A DNA stretch of 13,134 bases from DASPLH01 sp035627675 (GCA_035627675.1 DASPLH010000204.1:1-13134), one strand, 5' to 3'. Positions 1-6,726 are shown, counted from the stretch's first letter. Notes: generated from the letters alone by a model not told the origin. Made by a program: numbers and translations.

Positions 1-803
1 AATACAATGTTCGGCGACTTGCCACCCAGCTCCAGCGTGATCCTCTTTAGCGTATCGGCCGAGGAGCGCATGATCTCCTTGCCGACCACGGTCGAGCCCG
101 TAAACGCGACTTTGTCCACGCCCGGGTGCGTCACCAGCGCCTTGCCCGTCTCCGGGCCGCCCGTGACGACGTTCAGCACTCCTGCGGGGAATCCCGCCTC
201 CACCGCCAGTTCTCCCAGCCGCAACGCCGTCAGCGGAGTCTGCTCCGCCGGCTTCAGCACCACCGTGCAACCGGCCGCCAGCGCGGGTCCGAGCTTCCAC
301 GAAGCGAGCAGCAGCGGGAAGTTCCACGCTACAATCGCGCCAACCACTCCGACCGGCTCGCGAAGCGTGTAGGTGAATGCGTTGTCAAAGGTGTTCACCG
401 TCTCGCCGTGGATCTTCGTCGCCCATCCGGCGTAGTACCGGAAGACGTCGATCACCATCGGCATGTCGATGTAGCGCGACTCGAAAATCGGCTTGCCGTT
501 ATCGAGCGTCTCCAGTTCCGACAGCTCGTCAACGTGCTGCTCCAGCAGATCGGCCAGCTTCCACAGAAGCTTGCCGCGATCGCTTGCCGGCATCTTTCGC
601 CACTTGCCCGCCGGGTCGTCGAACGCCCGCCGTGCGGCCGTCACGGCGCGGTCCACGTCCGCAGGGCTCGCGTCCGCGATCTGCGTCAGAACTTCGCCTG
701 TTGCCGGGTTGATCGTGTCGAAAGCCTTCCCCGAGCCGTCGATCCACTCGCCGTTGATCAACAGCCTTCCGGACTCGATCTTCACTTTGGTTGCAGTCAG
801 CAT
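1..803 (-). CDS. Aldehyde dehydrogenase, NAD(P)-dependent (partial, C-terminus off window)
   Basis: The gene runs off the left edge; 267 residues are visible from an ATG at 803. It belongs to the ALDH superfamily, which oxidises aldehydes to carboxylates with NAD(P)+ in the cytoplasm. Visible landmarks: the INGEW start of the family fold (residues 16-20), AWNFP (159-163) whose Asn161 forms the oxyanion hole, VLKPAE (182-187) for cofactor binding, FTGST (234-238), and LELGGKSPNIV (257-267) carrying the general-base Glu258. The catalytic Cys lies beyond the edge. AAGGA sits 7 nt before the ATG. It is the last visible gene of a TetR-enoyl-CoA hydratase-ALDH run, 110 bp after the hydratase stop. 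A hairpin in that gap may reduce read-through. The sequence resembles the class 1/2 (broad aliphatic or betaine/retinal-type) group, but the substrate cannot be told. The family call is secure. Confidence 0.95.
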   Translation of the reverse strand, partial: MLTATKVKIESGRLLINGEWIDGSGKAFDTINPATGEVLTQIADASPADVDRAVTAARRAFDDPAGKWRKMPASDRGKLLWKLADLLEQHVDELSELETLDNGKPIFESRYIDMPMVIDVFRYYAGWATKIHGETVNTFDNAFTYTLREPVGVVGAIVAWNFPLLLASWKLGPALAAGCTVVLKPAEQTPLTALRLGELAVEAGFPAGVLNVVTGGPETGKALVTHPGVDKVAFTGSTVVGKEIMRSSADTLKRITLELGGKSPNIV

Positions 804-843
804 GATTCGTCCTTGCCTGGAGGCCACGATGTAAGGGTGCCTT

Positions 844-868
844 CACCTTCTCGCAAAGCGGGAAGGTG
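844..868. repeat. Hairpin element between hydratase and ALDH genes (GGTGGGGC type)
   Basis: Positions 844-854 pair with 858-868: an 11-bp stem with one T-G wobble around an AAA loop, followed by GGGCA. No T-tract follows on the minus strand, so it is not a standard terminator. The same CCTTCTCG...GGTGGGGC pattern recurs at 4287-4316, which suggests a dispersed extragenic repeat family. It could attenuate transcription or stabilise the upstream mRNA end. Confidence 0.6.
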
Positions 869-913
869 GGGCAGTCCCTCGTGGCTACAGTGCCAGGCAC
901 ATGTGGGCTTCGA

Positions 914-1729
914 CTACTTGTTCTGGAAGTTTGCCGGACGCTTCTCGACGTAGGCGGCCAGCCCTTCCTTGGCGTCCTGGCTGTTGAAGAGCAGCGCCTG
1001 CAGCTCGCGTTCGATCGCCAGCGCCGACTCCATCGGGATCTCCCAGCCGGTCTGCACCGAGCGCTTGATATGTCCAACGGCCTTCGACGCCTTGTTCGGC
1101 GGGCAGAACTGTTGCGCGTACTCCATCACGTTCTGCATGAAGTTCTCACGCTCGAAGATGTCGTTGACGATGCCCATCTCCCGCGCCTCCTCGAACGAAT
1201 AGGTGTTGCCCGTCACCATCAGCTCGATGGCCTTCGACTTCCCGACCAGTCGCGAAAGCCGCTGCGTGCCGCCGGTTCCGGGCAGCACGCCGAGGTTCAC
1301 TTCCGGCAGGCCGACCTTGCCCGCGTCCTTGCGCGCGATGCGCAGGTCGCAGGCCATCGCGATCTCCAGGCCGCCGCCGACGCAGTGGCCGTTCAGCGCG
1401 GCAATCACGAGCTTTGGAGTGTGCTCCAGGCGAAGCAGCGTTTCGTTCGCGTGCAGGCAAAAGTAATACTTGAACGTCGGGTCCACCGAGTTCAGCATCT
1501 TGATGTTCGCGCCCGCCGAGAAGAACTTCTCTCCCGCGCCGGTCAGGACGATCACGTGCGCATTGTTGTCCATGCGGGCCTGCAGGATGGCCTCGTCCAA
1601 CTGCCGGTTCATCTCGTACGTGTAGGTGTTCGCCGGCGGGTCATTCATCTCGATCACGGCAACGCCGTTTTCTACGCGGTAGTTGATCAACTTCGTTTCC
1701 GTGGCCGTGCTGCTGGTCGTCGTAGCCAT
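914..1729 (-). CDS. Enoyl-CoA hydratase/isomerase (crotonase) family protein
   Basis: This 271-residue protein has the usual length of the crotonase family, which hydrates trans-2-enoyl-CoA in beta-oxidation or in amino-acid and aromatic-acid degradation. The CoA/oxyanion motif is at 64-77 (GAGEKFFSAGANIK). The GHCVGGGLEIAMACD block (114-128) carries Glu122, and GLPEVNLGVLPGTGGTQRL (140-158) carries Glu143. These match the two catalytic glutamates of the rat mitochondrial hydratase (Glu144 and Glu164), so hydratase activity is likely, not only isomerase. The ATG is fixed by AAGGAG 7-8 nt upstream. The TetR regulator gene ends only 27 bp before it, so the two are probably co-transcribed, and the ALDH gene follows. 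The N-terminal TTTSSTATETK is an unstructured extension. Exact substrate unknown. Confidence 0.95.
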   Translation of the reverse strand: MATTTSSTATETKLINYRVENGVAVIEMNDPPANTYTYEMNRQLDEAILQARMDNNAHVIVLTGAGEKFFSAGANIKMLNSVDPTFKYYFCLHANETLLRLEHTPKLVIAALNGHCVGGGLEIAMACDLRIARKDAGKVGLPEVNLGVLPGTGGTQRLSRLVGKSKAIELMVTGNTYSFEEAREMGIVNDIFERENFMQNVMEYAQQFCPPNKASKAVGHIKRSVQTGWEIPMESALAIERELQALLFNSQDAKEGLAAYVEKRPANFQNK

Positions 1730-1756
1730 TCCACACTCCTTCTCGGGTGCTGAACT

Positions 1757-2437
1757 TCAGGATTTCGAAACTCGTGTTGTGTGCGTTCCGCGTGTGCCAA
1801 GCAGCCCCCGCAGGAACAGTCCGGTCATCTGCGATGCAAGCTCGGCGGCATCTCCGTCGATGCGCGGGTTGTACCAGGTGTAGATCCAATTCATCATGCC
1901 GAACAGGGCGAGAACTGCCGTTCGGCTGTCGCGAGAACCCCCACGGCTCCCGTTACCCGGCGGACATTGTACGTCGTCCACCAGTCCAACGCAGGCGCGG
2001 TAGTACTCACGCTTGATCGCCTGTATCTGCTCTCCGTACTCTCCCTTGAGCACGTCGTCCTCATGCGAAAGCACCTTCATGGCTTTCATGTTCGCCAGGA
2101 AGTACTCGAGATGATTGCCGATGAAGATCCTCACGCGTTCCACCGGGTCGTCATGACCCTCCAGCCGTTCCCGCAGGCGCTGCATGATGGTCAGGAACGC
2201 ATGCCGCTGAATCAGGAACAGCAGCTTATCTTTCGACTCGCAGTAGTGGTAAAGACCGGCAAGCGATACGCCACTCGCGCGCGAAAGATCGCGCATCGAC
2301 GCGCCTTCGAACCCCTTCTGGTAGAAGACGTCGGTCGCGTGCTCGAGGATGTGCTGGAGCCTGCGGTCGAAGCGCGAGTCGGCCTGCGCCGGTTGCGCGG
2401 CGGCATTCGATGGCACGCGAGCAGACGGCGCCCTCAT
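1757..2437 (-). CDS. TetR/AcrR family transcriptional regulator (KstR2/FadR-like)
   Basis: A TetR-fold repressor of 226 residues from the ATG at 2437. The DNA-binding domain covers about 24-72, with the helix-turn-helix at 47-66 (SMRDLSRASGVSLAGLYHY), followed by the SKDKLL that typically starts helix 4. The C-terminal ligand domain contains ALFGMMNWIYTWYNP (177-191), typical of KstR2- and fatty-acyl-CoA-responsive members. A small Gly/Ser/Arg-rich insert (160-171) is unusual. The frame is open further upstream to 2656, but those codons read through repeat DNA and lack domain similarity. No convincing Shine-Dalgarno precedes 2437, and a GTG at 2473 is another option, so the start is uncertain. 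It lies 27 bp before the hydratase gene and probably controls that operon and itself through the inverted repeat at 2517-2539. Confidence 0.9.
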   Translation of the reverse strand: MRAPSARVPSNAAAQPAQADSRFDRRLQHILEHATDVFYQKGFEGASMRDLSRASGVSLAGLYHYCESKDKLLFLIQRHAFLTIMQRLRERLEGHDDPVERVRIFIGNHLEYFLANMKAMKVLSHEDDVLKGEYGEQIQAIKREYYRACVGLVDDVQCPPGNGSRGGSRDSRTAVLALFGMMNWIYTWYNPRIDGDAAELASQMTGLFLRGLLGTRGTHTTRVSKS

Positions 2438-2516
2438 ACGAGTTCTGGTGCGTTTCGCTTGTGTGATCGGCACGGCTGGCGGCCCCACACCGCCTCGAAC
2501 TCTGCCCCACGCAGAG

Positions 2517-2539
2517 GTTCGTTCGAACGTTCGTTCGAC
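2517..2539. promoter_or_regulatory. Probable TetR-family operator
   Basis: The stretch contains overlapping palindromes: CGTTCGAACG at 2520-2529, CGAACGTTCG at 2524-2533, and the 6-2-6 inverted repeat CGAACG-TT-CGTTCG at 2524-2537. It lies 80-100 bp upstream of the regulator start and overlaps the end of a candidate -10 box, the usual place for TetR autorepression. The position and symmetry are seen; binding is inferred. Confidence 0.55.
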
Positions 2540-2567
2540 TGTAATGGATGTCGCCGCTCCCACGCAA
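2538..2567 (-). promoter_or_regulatory. Candidate sigma-70 promoter for TetR-hydratase-ALDH operon
   Basis: On the minus strand TTGCGT (2567-2562) is followed after 18 bp by TACAGT (2543-2538). Each box is a partial match to consensus. Transcription would start near 2530, inside the inverted repeat, so a bound repressor would block it. This leaves a leader of about 90 nt before the chosen ATG. Confidence 0.35.
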
Positions 2568-2585
2568 GTTGCAGGAGGCCCCATG

Positions 2586-2702
2586 CAGCGCGGGCGTTTA
2601 GGTATGGCACGACGTTTTGGTGTAGCGCGGGCGTCCCCGCCCGCGATCTCCGTCACCCCGCGTGTAGCGGGGCGTCCCGTGTAGCGGGCGTCCCCGCCCG
2701 CG
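2586..2702. repeat. Cluster of REP-like GC-rich hairpins
   Basis: Two near-identical units begin TGTAGCG and form hairpins: 2626-2645 (CGCGGGCG-TCCC-CGCCCGCG, 8-bp stem) and 2684-2701 (7-bp stem, same TCCC loop). Between them lies a decayed partial unit (2662-2678, GTGTAGCGGGGCGTCCC), and before them a half unit GCGCGGGCGT (2589-2597). The pattern resembles repetitive extragenic palindromes. No transposase is nearby. Confidence 0.65.
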
Positions 2703-2808
2703 ACTCCTTATCCCGAGCGCAACAAACCTGCTCCCCCGCGCACTCCCCCCAGCTCTGCCGCGACAACTTCCCCCTCCCCTAGGGCAACTAACCTGTTGCG
2801 ATTCAACG

Positions 2809-2829
2809 CGAGCCGCGCTGTGCGGCTCG
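2809..2829 (+). promoter_or_regulatory. Leader hairpin upstream of ferritin-like gene
   Basis: CGAGCCGC pairs with GCGGCTCG (8 bp) around a GCTGT loop, ending 42 nt before the ATG at 2872. No T-tract follows, so it is not a terminator. It may be an mRNA structure affecting stability or translation. No known riboswitch or iron-responsive motif was recognised. Confidence 0.35.
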
Positions 2830-2871
2830 ACGGCCATCATCTACTCACCCGGCGGCACCAGCGAGGCATTC

Positions 2872-4266
2872 ATGGCTACTTTCGTGAAAGATGTCGAAGA
2901 AATTCGGCAGCGCGCGATGCAAAAGATCGAGGAAGGCGCGGTTACGAATTCCTACCAGCTCAACCGCGACGAGGTTGTCGGCATTCTGAACGAAGCGCTG
3001 GCCACCGAGATCGTTTGCGTGCTGCGCTACATGCACCACTACTTCATGTCCACCGGGGTACACGCTCGCGCCGTGGCTGAGATCTTCAAGCAGCATGCCG
3101 ACGCAGAGCGCGAACACGTTGACGAGATCGGCGAGCGCATTCAGCAACTCGGCGGCAAACCGGACTTCAATCCCGGCTCGCTCGTCGGCCGCAGCGTCTC
3201 GCAATATGCCGAAGGCGAAACCCTCGCGGACATGTTGCGTGAAGACCTCATCGCCGAACGCATGGTCATCGACGTTTACCAGCGGATGATCGAATACTTC
3301 GGCTCCAAGGACCCCACCACGCGCACGCTCATCGAGCACATCAAGGCCGAAGAGGAAGAGCACGCGTCCGAGTTGGCGGACATGATGTTCATCGTAGATC
3401 CGCGCAGCGGAGCAGACCGCGGGCAGGACCCCGGCACCGATCCTCTCGAACACGGTCGCGAATCCACGGGCGACGATCGCGCGCGGCAGCAGCAACCACA
3501 ACGGCAGCCCGTACAGCCGCCGGCAGTCTCGACCCCGTCTGCCGCGCAGATGTCGCGGCCACCGGCTTCCGAAGAGAACAGCGCATGGGGGAACGAGGCC
3601 AACATCGGGCAGGCCGGAGGTTCGCGCCCGCCGCGGAGCATCGAGCAGAACCGGCCACCGCGCGGGACTTGGGGCAATGAACAGAACGTCGGAAAGCAGC
3701 AGGGTGCAGGGCGTGAGACCAGAGGCAGTGGCGACAACCGCTCACGTCAGGATAACGAACGCCGCGCCCACGTCGAGGAGGCCACCGCAGGTATGCCAAA
3801 GAAGAAAACCCCAACAGGTCCCGAGAACACAAACATCACCAACCGTCCCCAGGAGGAACACGTCACGCCGAAGGCGGAACGCGGCAACGACGTTTCCGGC
3901 AAATCGAAGAACATGGCGCGTTCGGGTGCCGGCAACCTGGCCAACGCTCTCGGGCGCAGCGCCGCCGACCGTGACACCCGCCGCGATGCGCAACAGAGCA
4001 CGCGGGGCGAGATGCGTCCGGCGCGCGACCGTGGAGTCTCCAAGCGGTACAACGAGACCGGCCTTGGACTGCGCGGTGAGTCTGAGCCACCGCCGTCAAA
4101 CATCGGAGGCGTTGGTGGACGCACGATGAACCGCCGCGCCGGACGAGCGCAGGACGACATCAGCGTCGATGAAGTGGCCGAGCGTCCCAACCCCGGTGCG
4201 TCCACCGGAACGAACCGCACGCCGAAGATCCTGCAGAAGAACCGCAAGACCAAACGCGCGGCGTGA
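2872..4266 (+). CDS. Ferritin-like (bacterioferritin/Dps-type) protein with long disordered basic tail
   Basis: Residues 1-175 form a four-helix ferritin-like domain. The expected di-iron ligands are visible: Glu46, the ExxH pair Glu79/His82, Glu129, and a second ExxH pair Glu161/His164. Members of this superfamily store iron or protect against peroxide; a heme-binding Met typical of true bacterioferritin was not identified with certainty. Residues 176-464 are a low-complexity tail rich in Arg, Pro, Gln, Gly, Asn and Ser, with no predicted fold. It holds a repeated motif, AWGNEANIG (238-246) and TWGNEQNVG (267-275), and ends in a Lys/Arg cluster (452-462). Typical family members are about 160-180 residues, so the tail is exceptional. 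GCGAGG lies shortly before the ATG as a weak ribosome site. The gene stands alone between two non-coding regions and converges on the PEGA gene. Confidence 0.88.
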   Translation: MATFVKDVEEIRQRAMQKIEEGAVTNSYQLNRDEVVGILNEALATEIVCVLRYMHHYFMSTGVHARAVAEIFKQHADAEREHVDEIGERIQQLGGKPDFNPGSLVGRSVSQYAEGETLADMLREDLIAERMVIDVYQRMIEYFGSKDPTTRTLIEHIKAEEEEHASELADMMFIVDPRSGADRGQDPGTDPLEHGRESTGDDRARQQQPQRQPVQPPAVSTPSAAQMSRPPASEENSAWGNEANIGQAGGSRPPRSIEQNRPPRGTWGNEQNVGKQQGAGRETRGSGDNRSRQDNERRAHVEEATAGMPKKKTPTGPENTNITNRPQEEHVTPKAERGNDVSGKSKNMARSGAGNLANALGRSAADRDTRRDAQQSTRGEMRPARDRGVSKRYNETGLGLRGESEPPPSNIGGVGGRTMNRRAGRAQDDISVDEVAERPNPGASTGTNRTPKILQKNRKTKRAA

Positions 4267-4286
4267 TTCAACAAAACAGTAGGGCC

Positions 4287-4303
4287 CTGCCCTTCTCGGG
4301 CAG
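4287..4303. repeat. Hairpin downstream of ferritin-like gene
   Basis: CTGCCC pairs with GGGCAG around TTCTC, 21 nt after the stop codon, followed by AGAGGGTGGGGCC. The sequence shares CCTTCTCG...GGGTGGGGC with the element at 844-874. It lacks a T-tract, so terminator function is possible but unproven. Confidence 0.45.
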
Positions 4304-4391
4304 AGAGGGTGGGGCCGCTCCGCGCTCTCGGGTCGAGCAGCTACGCGGCCGCGGGGTGGAGCAGAACCCAACAAGCGCTGGGATTAGTGGA

Positions 4392-4409
4392 GCAGGCCTT
4401 TAGGCCTGC
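4392..4409. repeat. Palindrome in convergent intergenic region
   Basis: GCAGGCCT and AGGCCTGC form an 8-bp perfect inverted repeat with a TT centre. It sits between two convergent genes (stops at 4266 and 4508), so it could act as a bidirectional transcription barrier, though no T-tract flanks it. The rest of 4267-4507 shows no gene. Confidence 0.5.
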
Positions 4410-4507
4410 AGCTTGAGCGACCTCGAAGTGACGCGGCAGCCGCTCAGGCATCAGTTCCTCTGCCGCAGTCTTGAGAAGCTGCGCCACGCTCCACCTGGCG
4501 AAATCCG

Positions 4508-5338
4508 CTATTTCTTGCTCGACTGCTCCATGGCAGGCGCTGGAGTTCGGTTCTGCGGATAAGTACGTTTCACCAGCAGGATGCGCTTGATCTCATTGCG
4601 TGGATAGCTCACCGGTTTACCACCCACCAGCAGGGTAACGGAATCCCACGTCATGCTTTCGAGATCGCCACCGAGCGTCGTGCCGTCGCGCAACTCCAGG
4701 ATGTCATTGGACGCAGGAAGTTCCACATCGATGCTTCCGCCCGAGGCGTCATTCTCGCTGATCTCGAACGGATACTCGCTGCGATCAAACCCGGCTTTCG
4801 TCAGCACCAACGTGTGAGAGCCAACCGGGAACTTCAGGATTTTCGGTGTGACTCCATATGGTTTCCCATCTACCTCGATGTTGGCACCCGACGGTGCGGA
4901 ACGAATCGACACCGTGACGGCGTGCAGTGCAATCGAACGATCCGTTGAGACAGCGACGTCGGAGGGCGGGCGCAGTTCCAACCGAACTGGCTTCCCCGCG
5001 GTCGTAAACGATAGCTCACGCCGCATCTTCTGGCGCGCCCCAAAGCCGGGACCTATGTAGATGGAGGTCTCGCCGATCTGTACGTTCTCGGCGTCGAAGA
5101 ACACCAGCGACAGCGACGACGCCGGAAACGCCTTGTCCGTCAGGTTTTCGATCTGCGTTTCAACCGTGTAGAAGTTCGACTTTCCATGCACGCCCATGTC
5201 CCTGAGCGTGGCGAACGTGAGCTGCAAGGCCGGCTTGTCCTTCGGCCAGCCCATGACAAGTGGGGTTTGCTTCTTCTTCTCTTTAGCGACGCCAAAAACC
5301 GTGACCAGCAGAACAAACAACACAAGTGCTCGACGCAT
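4508..5338 (-). CDS. Secreted/periplasmic PEGA-domain protein
   Basis: A 276-residue protein with a short basic N-terminus and hydrophobic stretch (2-18) that looks like an export signal; the cleavage site is unclear because Lys residues follow at once. Residues 36-125 look like an all-beta domain of the FxLYD/transport-associated kind (ENLTDKAFPASSLSLVFFD at 64-82). Residues 142-207 form a PEGA domain (SAPSGANIEVDGKPYGVTP at 147-165, then GSHTLVLTKAGF), a surface-associated beta module. Residues 212-258 (DILELRDGTTLGG...VSYPRNEIKRI) resemble the short C-terminal beta segment common in acidobacterial secreted proteins. No catalytic motif is seen, so it is probably structural or a ligand-binding cell-envelope protein. 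A terminator at 5371-5399 separates it from the upstream aldolase gene, so its promoter should lie in the short space 5339-5370. Confidence 0.8.
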   Translation of the reverse strand: MRRALVLFVLLVTVFGVAKEKKKQTPLVMGWPKDKPALQLTFATLRDMGVHGKSNFYTVETQIENLTDKAFPASSLSLVFFDAENVQIGETSIYIGPGFGARQKMRRELSFTTAGKPVRLELRPPSDVAVSTDRSIALHAVTVSIRSAPSGANIEVDGKPYGVTPKILKFPVGSHTLVLTKAGFDRSEYPFEISENDASGGSIDVELPASNDILELRDGTTLGGDLESMTWDSVTLLVGGKPVSYPRNEIKRILLVKRTYPQNRTPAPAMEQSSKK

Positions 5339-5370
5339 ACCAGCTACTTACCACAGGTCTCCCTCGCCGC

Positions 5371-5399
5371 AAAAAGAAAACCGCCGGTTGTTCCGGCGG
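5371..5399 (-). terminator. Rho-independent terminator of the DapA-like gene
   Basis: On the minus strand CCGCCGG (5399-5393), loop AACAA, CCGGCGG (5387-5381) is followed directly by TTTTCTTTTT (5380-5371). Stem, loop and T-tract are all textbook. It lies 24 nt after the stop of the DapA-like gene. Confidence 0.92.
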
Positions 5400-5422
5400 C
5401 TCGCGTCGAACCCGGAAATATT

Positions 5423-6520
5423 CTAGCTCCTGATGTTTTCCATCAACGGCTCGATCTCGCGCTTCGTTTCGGCCGTCAGCGGCAGCATCGGCAACCTCGC
5501 GTTTCCGCCGTAGTAGCCGTTCAACTCCATCGCATACTTCACGCCGGGAATGCTGAGCTCTGCCGCAATTCGCTGCGCGGCCTCGGCAATGCGCTCCTGC
5601 TTGAGTTGCGCCAGCGGCTTGTCGCCGTCCTTGAACGCCGCATAGACCTCGAAGCATGCGGTCGGCGCAGCATCGGCGAACGCGAGGATCGCTCCCGCCG
5701 CTCCTGCCTCCAGCGAAGGATAGAGTTTCTGCGCAGCCCCCACCATCACCTGGAAACCAACGTTCTTCTTCCGTGTCTTAAGATTGCCAACCACCTGCAC
5801 CGCCGACGAAGAAGGCTTTGAGGCTACCGGTTGAGGCGTTTGCGACGCCGTCCCCGCCAGCGCACCGACCGGCACCAGCTCCCCTTCGGCCTTCGCCGCC
5901 GTGGCAGCCTTCAGCATCCGCCCGGTCACGGCCTCGAACCTCTCCGTCACCGTCGCTTCGCGCTTGATGTGCCGCGTGCGCTCGACCATGAGTTGCACCT
6001 TCGCGATCGAGCCGGACGACTCCTTGATCGCCGCGATGTTCTCGTGCTCGGCGAGTTCGGCCACAACTTCCACCGGAATGTCGTAACCCGTCGCTTGCGG
6101 GATGTTGTAGATCACAACCGGAACCGGCGAGCGATCGGCGACAAATCGATAGAACGCCAGAATGTTGGCCGGCTTCGTTTCCGTCTTGTAGAAGTGCGGC
6201 GTGCGAACCATCGCCACGTCATAGCCGAGGCTGGCCGCGAACTCCGCCATCCGCAGCGTCTCAATGGCCGACTCCGCGCCCGCTCCGGCGATCATCACCT
6301 TCTCGGGCGCAGCGCTTTCGATCGCGCACTTCAGGACGCCGCGCTTCTCCTCATCGCTCAGCATCGGGGCTTCGCCCGTCGAGCCGAGCGCGACGATGCC
6401 GGCCAGCGGCCCCATCGCGTACCGATGCACGTTGTGTTCGAGCTTCCGGTAGTAAACCTGTCCGTCAGGATAGAAAGGGGTCGTGATTGCCGGGAAGATA
6501 CCGCTCAAAAGCATGGTCAT
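5423..6520 (-). CDS. DapA/HOGA-family aldolase with an internal insertion
   Basis: A class I aldolase of the dihydrodipicolinate synthase / N-acetylneuraminate lyase superfamily. The barrel carries GSTGEAP (46-52) for pyruvate-carboxylate binding, Tyr138 in VVIYNIP (136-141) and the Schiff-base Lys166 in IAAIKESSG (162-170). The fold resumes with VGFQVMVGAAQKLYPSLEAG (254-273). Family members are about 290-310 residues; this one has 365, because about 60 extra residues rich in Ala, Ser, Pro and Lys (about 186-253) lie between strand 6 and strand 7. The reading frame is continuous through the insertion. Starts at 6520 (MTM) or 6514 are both possible; no strong Shine-Dalgarno helps. It is transcribed alone, with a strong terminator behind it. 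It may act in lysine synthesis or as a 4-hydroxy-2-oxoglutarate/sugar-acid aldolase; no dap neighbour favours lysine synthesis. Confidence 0.88.
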   Translation of the reverse strand: MTMLLSGIFPAITTPFYPDGQVYYRKLEHNVHRYAMGPLAGIVALGSTGEAPMLSDEEKRGVLKCAIESAAPEKVMIAGAGAESAIETLRMAEFAASLGYDVAMVRTPHFYKTETKPANILAFYRFVADRSPVPVVIYNIPQATGYDIPVEVVAELAEHENIAAIKESSGSIAKVQLMVERTRHIKREATVTERFEAVTGRMLKAATAAKAEGELVPVGALAGTASQTPQPVASKPSSSAVQVVGNLKTRKKNVGFQVMVGAAQKLYPSLEAGAAGAILAFADAAPTACFEVYAAFKDGDKPLAQLKQERIAEAAQRIAAELSIPGVKYAMELNGYYGGNARLPMLPLTAETKREIEPLMENIRS

Positions 6521-6572
6521 GACTGGTTCTCACGTCCATTGTACGAGACGACGAACATGCGGGCCCAGCGCG

Positions 6573-6726
6573 CCCACATCCGGCGTCTTTAACCGCATGG
6601 GAGAAAGTCGAGCCGCCCTTCACCTGCCTCGCCTGGTCCAGAATGCCGGTGCCCCACATCCGCCTTCTTTGGGCGAATGTGGGGATATTCGCGCTCACCT
6701 ACTTTGCCTGATCCAGAATGCGTTGC
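6573..6726. repeat. Degenerate tandem duplication spanning the 3' end of the DUF1028 gene
   Basis: Unit A (6573 to about 6650) and unit B (6653 to about 6726) both begin CCCACATCCG and both end with GCCTG[A/G]TCCAGAATGC (6631-6646 and 6706-6721). The offset between copies is 75-80 bp and the middles are partly alike. Unit B includes the last codons of the DUF1028 gene; unit A is non-coding. Inside, 6652-6659 pairs with 6677-6684 (CCCCACAT/ATGTGGGG), a hairpin just after the gene. Confidence 0.6.

Larger units (their letters stand above)
2438..2871. other. Non-coding divergent region between TetR operon and ferritin-like gene
   Basis: This 434-bp stretch has no convincing gene. From left to right it holds an unassigned leader (2438-2516), the inverted-repeat operator (2517-2539) and promoter (2538-2567) for the minus-strand regulator, GC-rich hairpin repeats (2586-2702), a C-rich stretch (about 2729-2781), two GCAAC[A/T]AACCTG direct repeats (2719-2730 and 2784-2795), and a hairpin (2809-2829) in the leader of the ferritin-like gene. 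No clear sigma-70 promoter was found for the plus-strand gene. Confidence 0.7.

Noticed and set aside
126..953. A 275-codon plus-strand frame opposite the ALDH gene
   Set aside because: Arg-rich shadow of the ALDH reading frame; it crosses the intergenic hairpin.
866..1753. A 295-codon plus-strand open frame opposite the hydratase gene
   Set aside because: Arg/His/Leu-rich antisense shadow; the minus strand encodes an intact crotonase with catalytic residues and a good ribosome site.
1781..2782. A 333-codon plus-strand frame opposite the TetR gene
   Set aside because: Runs through the HTH gene in antisense and then through the hairpin repeats; no ribosome site or family signal.
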